DNA of 64,000 nt from an uncultured Oscillibacter sp. (lineage in GTDB: Bacteria; Bacillota; Clostridia; Oscillospirales; Oscillospiraceae). The stretch spans positions 1-64,000 of the forward strand of contig NZ_CAJTUX010000004.1 of assembly GCF_910579365.1 (NCBI RefSeq). The letters run 5' to 3'. The notes under the pieces were generated by a model that did not search any database, was not told where the DNA came from, and saw nothing but the letters and a program-made list of their open reading frames with translations. The position numbers and the translations under genes are program-made. Positions 24,659 to 32,201 of this stretch are shown here, piece after piece. Position 1 is the stretch's first letter; each line of letters opens with the position of its first letter.

Positions 24659-25150
24659 CTAACAGGCGTTTTGTGTGGAGGGTTCCCGCTGCTTTTCCAT
24701 CTGGTAATTCGTCAGAAGGACCCCGCGCCGGAGCACCTGTTGTTCCCGGACCACACGGTAGCCCCGGCTCTCAAAAAAGGGCCGGGCGGTTATGGACGCA
24801 TGGGTGACCATCCGGTCCGCACCCACAGCCCTCTCCAGCGCATCGCAGAGGGCGGAGGCAATCCCCTGCCTCTGAAAATCCTTGTGGACATACAGTCTGT
24901 CCAGATAGCCCCGGGAGGTGATGTCTCCGAAGCCGGCGATTCCGCCGTCCGTCTCCGCCACAAGCGTCACATGGTCCAGAAAGCTCCGGTCCCACTCCGC
25001 CAGGTCCGTTCGCCCGTCCGCCCAGGCGTCCAGCTGCTCCGCCGTGTAGTCCGCAGCGTTCACTGCATGCACCGTCTCGTAAAACAGCGCCGCAATCTCC
25101 CGGATATCCGAGGAGGCATACGCCCGCAGGCGCACCCTCTGCCGGCTCAC
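24659..25150 (-). CDS. GNAT-family N-acetyltransferase
   Basis: A 163-residue acetyl-CoA-dependent acyltransferase. The acetyl-CoA loop is visible as LYVHKDFQRQGIASALCDAL (motif A, about residues 90-110), with the preceding beta-strand VAETDGGIAGFGDI. The GTG start at 25150 overlaps the threonine synthase stop by four bases, so it is probably translated from the same mRNA. Substrate unknown. Confidence 0.85.
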   Translation of the reverse strand: MSRQRVRLRAYASSDIREIAALFYETVHAVNAADYTAEQLDAWADGRTDLAEWDRSFLDHVTLVAETDGGIAGFGDITSRGYLDRLYVHKDFQRQGIASALCDALERAVGADRMVTHASITARPFFESRGYRVVREQQVLRRGVLLTNYQMEKQREPSTQNAC

Positions 25151-26385
25151 ACCCGGACGCCCCGCTCCGCGAAGGCCTCCAGCAGCCGCTCCATGTCGCC
25201 GGGAATGGAGATGGGCTCTCCGCAGGCGGCGATGGCGTTGGCCACGTCCTTCAAGCCGTTGCCCGTCACCACAGAGACCACCGTGTCGTTCTTCCCGATG
25301 ACGCCCGCCTCGCAGAGCTTCTTCACCCCCGCCGTGCCGGTGACGCCGGCGGGCTCGCCGAAGACGCCGCAGGTCCGGCCCAGAAGCTGCTGGGCGGCCA
25401 TGATCTCCTGGTCCGTGACGTTCACGGTCAGGCCGTTGGACTCCCGAATCGCCATGAGGGCCTTGTCGGCGTTCCGGGGCACGCCCACGGCGATGGAATC
25501 CGCCAGGGTATTCTCCTCCATGGGCCTCCAGGGCTCTCCGGTCTCAATGGCCCGGTTCAGCGGGCAGCAGCCCGCCGCCTGGGCGGAGATCAGCCGGGGC
25601 AGCCTGGGGATAAAGCCGATGGCGTGCAGGTCCTTGAGGCCCTTCCACAGCCCGGCGATGGTGCAGCCGTCCCCCACGGAGATGGCGATGTAATCCGGGA
25701 CCTCCCAGTTCAGCTGCTCCATGATCTCCAGGGCCACGGTCTTCTTGCCCTCGGAGAGGTAGGGATTGATGGCGGCGTTGCGGTTGTACCAGCCCCACTT
25801 TTCAATGGCCGCCTTGCTCAGCTCGAAAGTCTCCTCATAGCTGCCCTGGACGGAGATCACCATGGCCCCAAAGGTCATCAGCTGGGCCACCTTCCCCTTG
25901 GGGGCCCGGGAGGGCACGAAAATATAGGTCTCCAGTCCCGCCGCCGCCGCGTTTCCCGCCAGGGAGGAGGCGGCGTTTCCCGTGGAGGAGCAGGCGATGA
26001 CCTTCGCCCCGGCCTCCTGGGCCTTGGCCACCGCCATGGCGCTGGCCCGGTCCTTCAGGGATGCGGTGGGGTTCTGCCCGTCGTCCTTCACGAAGAGGCG
26101 GCCCAGTCCCAGCTGCTCCGCCAGGCGGGGCTCCTCATACAAAGGCGACCAGCCCACCCGCAGAGGCGTGGGGGCGGTAGACTCCTCAATGGGCAGCAGC
26201 TCCCGGTAGCGCCACATGGAGCGCTCGGTCCGCGCCGCCAGAACCTCCTTGGTCAGCCGGGTCCTGATCCAATCATAGTCGTAGGTGATGTCCAAAATGC
26301 CCCCGCATTCGCAGGTGGTCAGGTCCGGCGCCGCCTCATAGGTCCTGCCGCAGCGGACGCACTTGCCGTATTTCACGTGTTTCAT
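25147..26385 (-). CDS. thrC: Threonine synthase
   Basis: A 412-residue PLP enzyme turning O-phosphohomoserine into threonine. The N-terminus has a small Cys cluster (CVRCGRTY and CECGG) found in many bacterial threonine synthases. PLP lysine lies in NPTASLKDRAS, and the phosphate-binding glycine/serine loop reads STGNAASSLAGNAAAAG. Ligand motifs are complete. The homoserine kinase and dehydrogenase partners are not in this window. A 17-bp-spaced promoter lies upstream. Confidence 0.93.
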   Translation of the reverse strand: MKHVKYGKCVRCGRTYEAAPDLTTCECGGILDITYDYDWIRTRLTKEVLAARTERSMWRYRELLPIEESTAPTPLRVGWSPLYEEPRLAEQLGLGRLFVKDDGQNPTASLKDRASAMAVAKAQEAGAKVIACSSTGNAASSLAGNAAAAGLETYIFVPSRAPKGKVAQLMTFGAMVISVQGSYEETFELSKAAIEKWGWYNRNAAINPYLSEGKKTVALEIMEQLNWEVPDYIAISVGDGCTIAGLWKGLKDLHAIGFIPRLPRLISAQAAGCCPLNRAIETGEPWRPMEENTLADSIAVGVPRNADKALMAIRESNGLTVNVTDQEIMAAQQLLGRTCGVFGEPAGVTGTAGVKKLCEAGVIGKNDTVVSVVTGNGLKDVANAIAACGEPISIPGDMERLLEAFAERGVRV

Positions 26386-26415
26386 AGTCCCGCTCCTCTC
26401 CTTGTTGATGGTTCC

Positions 26416-26444
26416 ATCATAGCAAATAGGTTGGCCTTTGTCAA
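26416..26444 (-). promoter_or_regulatory. SigmaA promoter of thrC
   Basis: Minus strand TTGACA (26444-26439) and TATGAT (26421-26416) separated by 17 bp, close ahead of the threonine synthase ribosome binding site. The leader is about 25-30 bases, too short for an attenuator. Confidence 0.75.
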
Positions 26445-26580
26445 AGGGGACCGGAAAAACTCCCGCTTGAGAACCCTGCCGCCCATGGAAAACTGCGGCA
26501 ATTCCATAGGAGCCTATTGAGCGGAAGGGTAGCCCATGATAAAATCAGCGCAGCAGATTTTTATTCGGAGGGGAACATCC

Positions 26581-27078
26581 ATGTTTACTAAAGCAATCGT
26601 TATCGGCTGTCCGGGCGCGGGAAAAAGCACGTTTGCAAGAAGGCTGAAAAAGAAAACCGGTTTGCCTCTATATCATCTTGATATGCTGTGGCACAAACCG
26701 GATAGAACCACCGTCAGCCGGGATACCTTTGACCGCCGGTTAAAAGAAATTATTTCAACAGGACAATGGATTCTGGATGGAAACTATGGCAGGACGCTTG
26801 AACTGCGGTTTCAATCTTGTGATACGGTGTTTTTGCTGGATTTCCCGGCAGAAACATGCCTCGCAGGGGCAGAGTCACGGATCGGAAAGCCCCGCGAGGA
26901 TATGCCATGGGTGGAAACCGAATCCGACGAAGAATTCCGGCAGTGGATTTTGGACTTTCCGCAGAATGAAATGCCCGCAGTTTATGAACTCATCGATCGA
27001 TACCGGCAGGAAAAAAGCATGTTTATTTTCCGTTCAAGAGAGGATATCGAGAACTACTTGGAAAAAACATTCGGCTGA
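26581..27078 (+). CDS. P-loop kinase, topology-modulation (FlaR-like) family
   Basis: A 165-residue nucleotide kinase-like protein. Walker A is GCPGAGKSTFARRL at residues 8-21; the segment LYHLDMLWHKPDRT and the later WILDGNYGRTLELR are hallmarks of the adenylate-kinase-like 'DNA topology modulation' family. Its true substrate is not established. ATG 26581 has GGAGGGG nearby; an in-frame ATG at 26536 would add 15 residues without motif support. It is the only plus-strand gene among minus-strand biosynthesis genes, and its codons are visibly richer in A/T at third positions than neighbours, suggesting recent acquisition. Confidence 0.85.
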   Translation: MFTKAIVIGCPGAGKSTFARRLKKKTGLPLYHLDMLWHKPDRTTVSRDTFDRRLKEIISTGQWILDGNYGRTLELRFQSCDTVFLLDFPAETCLAGAESRIGKPREDMPWVETESDEEFRQWILDFPQNEMPAVYELIDRYRQEKSMFIFRSREDIENYLEKTFG

Positions 27079-27096
27079 CGGCCCCCCCAGGCAAAC

Positions 27097-27153
27097 GGCG
27101 GAGAGCCCTTCCCACGGAAACTGCATGCAGCTCCAAGAGAAAAACTCTCCGCC
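27097..27153 (-). terminator. Probable terminator region of the leu operon
   Basis: GGCGGAGAG (27097-27105) is complementary to CTCTCCGCC (27145-27153); between them lies a palindrome CTGCATGCAG (27121-27130). Read on the minus strand the structure begins about 20 bases after the leuB stop and contains a TTTTT run just inside the left arm. Architecture is not classical. Confidence 0.35.
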
Positions 27154-27173
27154 GGTTCTTATGCGCTCCGCGC

Positions 27174-28244
27174 TCAAATCCGGGCCCGGATCTCCGCGCC
27201 CATCTCCTTGCAGCCCAGAAGCCTGCCGCCCTCGCCCATGATATCGCCGCAGCGGAAGCCCGCCTTCAGCGTCTGGTCCACGGCGGCCTCTACCGCGCCG
27301 GCCTCCTCGGCCATGTCGAAGCTGTAGCGCAGCATCATCGCCGCCGCCAGGATGGTGCCGATGGGGTTGGCCTTGTTCTGCCCGGCGATGTCCGGGGCGG
27401 AGCCGTGAATGGGCTCGTAGAGACCCCGAGTCCCCTCTCCCATGCTGGAGGAGGGAATCATGCCGATAGAGCCGGTGATCTGGCTGGCCTCGTCGGAGAG
27501 GATGTCCCCAAAGAGGTTCTCCGTCACGATCACATCAAACTGGCTGGGGTCCCGGACCAGCTGCATGGCAGCGTTGTCCACATACATGTGGAGGAGCTCC
27601 ACATCCGGATACTCCCTGCCCACCTCTTCCACGGTCTTCCGCCACAGACGGGAGGTGTCCAGCACGTTGGCCTTGTCGACGGAGGTCACCCGTCCCCGGC
27701 GCTTCCGGGCCATGTCAAAGGCCACCCGGGCCACCCGGCGCACCTCATGCTCCGTATAGGAGCAGACGTCCACCGCCTTCCGCTCGCCGTCCGCCTCCGT
27801 GGTGGTGTGCTCGCCGAAATACAGGCCGCCGATGAGCTCCCGCACCACCACGAAGTCAATGCCCCTGGCCGCGATGTCCGCCCGGAGGGGACAGGAGGCG
27901 GAGAGGTCGGAAAACATCCGGGCGGGCCGGACGTTGGTATAGAGCCCCAGGGCGCTGCGGAGCCTCAAAAGCCCCCGCTCCGGCCGGTTGGCGGAAGGCT
28001 GGTCGTCCCACTTGGGGCCCCCCACCGCCCCCAGCAGCACACTGTCGGAAGCCAGACAGACCGCAAGGCTCTCCTCCGGCAGGGGCACGCCGAAGGCGTC
28101 GATGGCGTTTCCGCCCATAGGGGCGTCCTGATAGGTGAAGGTATGGCCGAACTTTTTCGCCACGGTATCCAGTACGCCCACAGCCTCGTTCACGATCTCG
28201 GGGCCGATGCCGTCGCCCCGAATGACGGCGATGGTCTTGTTCAT
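27174..28244 (-). CDS. leuB: 3-isopropylmalate dehydrogenase
   Basis: A 356-residue NAD-dependent oxidative decarboxylase, third step of leucine synthesis. It begins KTIAVIRGDGIGPEIVNEAV, has substrate arginines in LRLRSALGLYTNVRPAR and the ELIGGLYFGEH loop, and the metal-binding aspartates in VTENLFGDILSDEASQI. The late signature GSAPDIAGQNKANPIG is complete. Its ATG overlaps the leuD stop by four bases. It is the last gene of leuACDB. Confidence 0.96.
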   Translation of the reverse strand: MNKTIAVIRGDGIGPEIVNEAVGVLDTVAKKFGHTFTYQDAPMGGNAIDAFGVPLPEESLAVCLASDSVLLGAVGGPKWDDQPSANRPERGLLRLRSALGLYTNVRPARMFSDLSASCPLRADIAARGIDFVVVRELIGGLYFGEHTTTEADGERKAVDVCSYTEHEVRRVARVAFDMARKRRGRVTSVDKANVLDTSRLWRKTVEEVGREYPDVELLHMYVDNAAMQLVRDPSQFDVIVTENLFGDILSDEASQITGSIGMIPSSSMGEGTRGLYEPIHGSAPDIAGQNKANPIGTILAAAMMLRYSFDMAEEAGAVEAAVDQTLKAGFRCGDIMGEGGRLLGCKEMGAEIRARI

Positions 28245-28738
28245 GCGTCCGCCTTTCCGGCCTTCAGAGAGGCCATGAGTCCGCCCTGCTCGATCATATC
28301 CTTGATAAACGGCGGGAAGGGCTCCGCCTGATAGGTCTCGTTCTTGGTGAGGTTCGTGATGACGCCGGTGTCAAAGTCCACCGCCACCTCGTCGCCGCCA
28401 GCGATTCCGGCGCTGGCGGCGGGACACTCCAGAATGGCCAAACCGATGTTGATGGCGTTGCGGTAGAAAATGCGGGCGAAGGTGGCGGCAATCACGCAGC
28501 TGACGCCGCTGGCCTTGATGGCGATGGGGGCATGCTCCCGGGAGGAGCCGCAGCCGAAGTTCACGCCGGCGGCCATGATATCCCCCGGTTTCACCCGGCG
28601 GATGAAGTCCTTGTCGATGTCCTCCATGCAGTGGGCGGCCAGCTCCTTGTGGTCCGGGGTGTTCAGATAGCGGGCGGGGATGATGACGTCCGTGTCCACA
28701 TGGTCTCCGTATTTATGCACGGTTCCCTGTACTTTCAT
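28241..28738 (-). CDS. leuD: 3-isopropylmalate dehydratase small subunit
   Basis: A 165-residue swivel-domain partner of LeuC, typical length for the bacterial/archaeal-type small subunit. Key features are the N-terminal YGDHVDTDVIIPARYLNT, the substrate loop FGCGSSREHAPIAIKASG and ATFARIFYRNAINIG. It sits between leuC and leuB with short spacing and a four-base overlap with leuB. Confidence 0.95.
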   Translation of the reverse strand: MKVQGTVHKYGDHVDTDVIIPARYLNTPDHKELAAHCMEDIDKDFIRRVKPGDIMAAGVNFGCGSSREHAPIAIKASGVSCVIAATFARIFYRNAINIGLAILECPAASAGIAGGDEVAVDFDTGVITNLTKNETYQAEPFPPFIKDMIEQGGLMASLKAGKADA

Positions 28739-28755
28739 AGTTCAAACCTCCTCGA

Positions 28756-30015
28756 TCAAACGTCTTCCGGATGGCAGATGTGCCCGGCGATGCCGGAGGC
28801 CGCCGCCACGGCGGGAGAGGCCAGATAGACCTCGCTGTCCACGTGGCCCATACGGCCCACAAAGTTGCGGTTGGTGGTGGAGACGCAGCGCTCTCCGGCG
28901 GCCAGGATGCCCATGTAGCCGCCCAGGCACGGCCCGCAGGTGGGGGTGGAGACGATGCAGCCCGCGTCCAGGAAGATATCCGTCAGGCCCCGCTTCATGC
29001 ACTCGCGGTAGACGTTCATGGTGGCGGGAATGACAATGCCCCGGACGTCCTTCGCCAGATGCCGCCCCTTCAAAATGGCGGCGGCGGCCTCCAGGTCGGG
29101 AAGCTGGCCGTTGGTGCAGGACCCGATGACGATCTGGTCGATTTTGACATCCTTCCCCTCCCGGGCGCTGTGGGCGTTTTCAGGAAGGTGGGGATAGGCG
29201 ACAGTGCAGTCCACCTGGGAGAGGTCGATTTCCACCGTCCGCTCATACTCCGCGTCGGGGTCCGCCTCGTAAACGGTCCAGGGGCGGGTGACCCGGCCCT
29301 CCACATAGGCCTTCGTCACATCGTCCACGGGGAAAATGCCGTTTTTCGCCCCGGCCTCAATGGCCATGTTGGAGATGGTCAGCCGGTCGTAAATCGAGAG
29401 TGCGGCCACACCGGGGCCGGTGAACTCCAGAGACTGATACCGGGCCCCGTCCACGCCGATCATACCGATGAGGGTCAAAATCACGTCCTTGCCGGAGACG
29501 AAGGGCCGCAGGCTTCCGGTGAGACGCACCCGGATGGCGGCGGGCACCTTGAACCAGGCCTCCCCGGACGCCATGGCGGCGCCCATGTCCGTGGACCCCA
29601 CACCGGTGGAGAACGCGCCCAGCGCGCCGTAGGTGCAGGTGTGGGAGTCCGCGCCGATGACCGCCTCGCCAGGAGCCACCAGACCCTTTTCCGGAAGCAG
29701 GGCGTGCTCGATGCCCATGTCGCCCACGTCGAAATAGTGCTCGATGTCAAAGCGCCGGGCGAAGGTACGGCACTGCTTGCATTGGGCGGCGGCCTTGATG
29801 TCCTTGTTGGGGGCAAAGTGGTCCATTACCAGGGCAATTTTGCTCTTGTCGAAGACCTGGTCAAAGCCCGCCGCCTCGAACTCGTTGATGGCCACGGGGG
29901 TGGTGATGTCGTTGCCCAGCACCAGGTCCAGTTTCGCCTGAATGAGCTGGCCGGCCCGGACGGACTCCAGCCCCGCGTGCTTGGCCAGGATTTTCTGCGT
30001 CATAGTCATTCCCAT
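28756..30015 (-). CDS. leuC: 3-isopropylmalate dehydratase large subunit
   Basis: About 419 residues, an aconitase-family [4Fe-4S] enzyme of the shorter homoaconitase/LeuC type. Cluster cysteines are visible in IGSCTNGQLPD and STPTCGPCLGGYMG; substrate segments include MDHFAPNKDIKAA and GADSHTCTYGALGAFSTGVG. I place the start at ATG 30015, ten bases after AAGGAG; a GTG at 30024 sits too near the ribosome binding site, and an internal ATG at 30009 or 30003 is possible. It follows leuA by about 45 bases. Confidence 0.95.
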   Translation of the reverse strand: MGMTMTQKILAKHAGLESVRAGQLIQAKLDLVLGNDITTPVAINEFEAAGFDQVFDKSKIALVMDHFAPNKDIKAAAQCKQCRTFARRFDIEHYFDVGDMGIEHALLPEKGLVAPGEAVIGADSHTCTYGALGAFSTGVGSTDMGAAMASGEAWFKVPAAIRVRLTGSLRPFVSGKDVILTLIGMIGVDGARYQSLEFTGPGVAALSIYDRLTISNMAIEAGAKNGIFPVDDVTKAYVEGRVTRPWTVYEADPDAEYERTVEIDLSQVDCTVAYPHLPENAHSAREGKDVKIDQIVIGSCTNGQLPDLEAAAAILKGRHLAKDVRGIVIPATMNVYRECMKRGLTDIFLDAGCIVSTPTCGPCLGGYMGILAAGERCVSTTNRNFVGRMGHVDSEVYLASPAVAAASGIAGHICHPEDV

Positions 30016-30059
30016 ATTAATCACGCTCCTTTACGATGATGGAAAGTATTGAACGGAAC

Positions 30060-31604
30060 TCAGGCCGTGGCCCCGGCGGTATCGTCCTCCAGCATCTTGT
30101 TGATGCCGTTGACATAGGCCCGGATGGAGGACTCGATGATGTCCGTGGAGAGGCCGGTGCCGGTGTAGGTCTCTCCATTGGGGGCCTTGATCTTTACGAT
30201 GCCCTCGCCGATGGCGTCCTCTCCGTCCGTGACGGCGTTGAGGCTGAAGCTCTCCAGCTTGATGTCCATGTTCAGCATCCGGTTGATGGCGGTGAAGGAC
30301 GCGTCCACCGGGCCGGAGCCCACGGCGACGTCCTCCATAACCTCCCCGTCCCGCTCCAGCTTGACATAGGAGGTGGTGGGAAGGCTGGCGCTGGTGCTGG
30401 TGTTGATCAGGTGCCCCAGCAGGCGGCAGGCGCCGGTCTGGGCGTTGAGGCTGTTGTTCCGGCGGTGGAGCACCAGGGACTCCAGGTCGGAGCCGGTGAT
30501 GCTCTTCTTCTTGTCCGCCAGGCCCTTGAAGCGGGTGAAGACGCCCTCCAGCTCCTCGTCGCTGAGCTCGTAGCCCATGGACTCCAGCTTCTCCCGAAGC
30601 GCGTGCTTGCCGGAGTGCTTGCCCAGGACCATGGTGTTCTGGGGAATGCCCACGTCGGCAGAATTCATGATCTCATAGGTCTGGGCATTGGCGATGACGC
30701 CGTGCTGGTGGATGCCGGACTCGTGGGCGAAGGCGTTGGCCCCCACGATGGCCTTGCTGGGGGCGATGGCCACGCCGGTGATGGAGCTGAGGAGCTTGCT
30801 GGAACGGTAAATCTGTTTCGTGTTGATGCCGGTGTCCGCGTCGTAGAAGTCCCGCCGGGTGCGGATGGCCATAACCAGCTCCTCCAAGCTGGCGTTGCCC
30901 GCCCGCTCGCCGATGCCGTTGACGGTGCACTCCACCTGGGTGGCCCCGGCCTGGACGCAGGCCAGGGTATTGGCCACGGCCATGCCAAGGTCGTTGTGGC
31001 AGTGGACGGAGATGTCCACGTTCTCCACCCCCGCCACGTTTTCCCGGAGGTAGCGGATCAGCTCTCCCATCTCCTGGGGAGTAGAGTAGCCCACGGTATC
31101 GGGGACGTTTAAGGTGGTGGCCCCGGCGGCCACGGCGTTGGAATAGCACCGGGCCAGGAAGGCGCGGTCGGAACGGGAGGCGTCCTCGGCGGAGAACTCG
31201 ATGTCCTCGCAAAAGCTCTTGGCGTAGGCCACCATGTCGCTGATGCGCTGGAGGACCTCCTCCCGGGTCATCTTCAGCTTGTACTCCATGTGAATGTCGC
31301 TGGTGGCCAGGAAGACGTGGATGCGGGGATGCTTGGCGTTTTTCACCGCGTCCCAGGCGGCGTCGATATCCCCCTTAACACAGCGGGCCAGGCTGGCCAC
31401 GGTACACTTGGAGACGGCGGCGGCAATGGATTTCACGCTCTTGTGGTCCATGGGAGAAGCAATGGCGAAGCCCGCCTCAATGACGTCCACCCCCAGGCGT
31501 TCCAGCTGCTTTGCCATCTCGATCTTCTCCGGCAGATTCATGCTGCAGCCGGGGGACTGCTCGCCGTCCCGGAGGGTCGTGTCAAAAATCTTGATGTGCT
31601 TCAT
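30060..31604 (-). CDS. leuA: 2-isopropylmalate synthase
   Basis: A 514-residue enzyme condensing acetyl-CoA with 2-ketoisovalerate, the committing step of leucine synthesis. The N-terminus IKIFDTTLRDGEQSPG carries the metal Asp and catalytic Arg; HCHNDLGMAVANTL provides the metal His pair; GIGERAGN and HESGIHQHG follow. The C-terminal LeuA allosteric domain (about residues 380-510, ending in the ISNSS-like SSIRAYVNGINKML) is present, so leucine feedback inhibition is expected in addition to T-box control. Confidence 0.96.
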   Translation of the reverse strand: MKHIKIFDTTLRDGEQSPGCSMNLPEKIEMAKQLERLGVDVIEAGFAIASPMDHKSVKSIAAAVSKCTVASLARCVKGDIDAAWDAVKNAKHPRIHVFLATSDIHMEYKLKMTREEVLQRISDMVAYAKSFCEDIEFSAEDASRSDRAFLARCYSNAVAAGATTLNVPDTVGYSTPQEMGELIRYLRENVAGVENVDISVHCHNDLGMAVANTLACVQAGATQVECTVNGIGERAGNASLEELVMAIRTRRDFYDADTGINTKQIYRSSKLLSSITGVAIAPSKAIVGANAFAHESGIHQHGVIANAQTYEIMNSADVGIPQNTMVLGKHSGKHALREKLESMGYELSDEELEGVFTRFKGLADKKKSITGSDLESLVLHRRNNSLNAQTGACRLLGHLINTSTSASLPTTSYVKLERDGEVMEDVAVGSGPVDASFTAINRMLNMDIKLESFSLNAVTDGEDAIGEGIVKIKAPNGETYTGTGLSTDIIESSIRAYVNGINKMLEDDTAGATA

Positions 31605-31651
31605 GGCTTGGTTCCTCCTGTTTTCTATTCAAAATATCCATTTCAGGCAAC

Positions 31652-31935
31652 AAAAAAAGCCCTCGTCTCCTTCCTAAAGAGACGAAAGCTCTGCTTCCGC
31701 GGTACCACTCTCATTGGCATAAAACATGCCCGCTTCCGGCATCGGTCCGGCGCGCCGGACGAATTCCGCCTCTTTGGTAACGGTGAGGAAACCCGTCTCC
31801 GCCTAAACGGCGCCGTCTCAGCGGAGCTACTCAAGGGCCAGTGACATCCTTCCCCTCCGCGCTGCCTCGCAGCATCCGGCAGCTCTCTGAAGCGTCCTGA
31901 AAGGATTTTCTCCCTGTCATTGTATTTCTTATTTC
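31652..31935 (-). promoter_or_regulatory. T-box riboswitch controlling leuACDB
   Basis: The minus strand carries the T-box core GAGAGTGGTACCGCGG (rc at 31697-31712). After it comes a 12-bp terminator stem (31690-31679 with 31670-31659, two G-U pairs) and seven T residues at 31658-31652. Upstream, CAGAGAGCTGCCGG with the GCTGCGAGGCAGC apical arm is a typical Stem I. The specifier region reads CACTGGCCCTTGAG, so the best reading of the specifier codon is CTG (Leu), matching the operon. Uncharged leucine tRNA would stabilise the antiterminator. Confidence 0.88.
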
Positions 31936-31948
31936 CTTGTTGGGGTAT

Positions 31949-31977
31949 AAGATACAGGATTTTTCCCGGTTTGTCAA
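31949..31977 (-). promoter_or_regulatory. SigmaA promoter of the leu operon
   Basis: Minus strand TTGACA (31977-31972), 17-bp spacer, TATCTT (31954-31949), directly in front of the T-box leader. Confidence 0.78.
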
Positions 31978-31979
31978 TA

Positions 31980-32201
31980 GATAATTTCACCCCCTTCTGT
32001 TGATATTTGGTCCGGACGCTTCGTCATTTTTGCCGAAAATGGTGGATTGTCTCAAAAAACCTTGCTGCAAGCGGCTCTTCGGGCGCGCTTCTGCCGGGGG
32101 CGGGAGCAGCCAAGTCTCCCGCCCTGTGCATTTTTTTCCCGGCGGCGGTATCCCTATGCGCCGCGCGGCAAAGCGCGCCTGCCGGGGCTTGGATCCCTTC
32201 C
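31980..32201. other. Intergenic region between the leu promoter and the Csp-like gene
   Basis: No gene seen. It contains a GGGCGGGAG/CTCCCGCCC hairpin (32098-32106, 32116-32124) followed on the plus strand by TGTGCATTTTTTT, which looks like a plus-strand terminator although no plus-strand gene precedes it. GC-rich palindromic sequence (32153-32190) adjoins the 3' end of the minus-strand protease gene. Confidence 0.4.
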
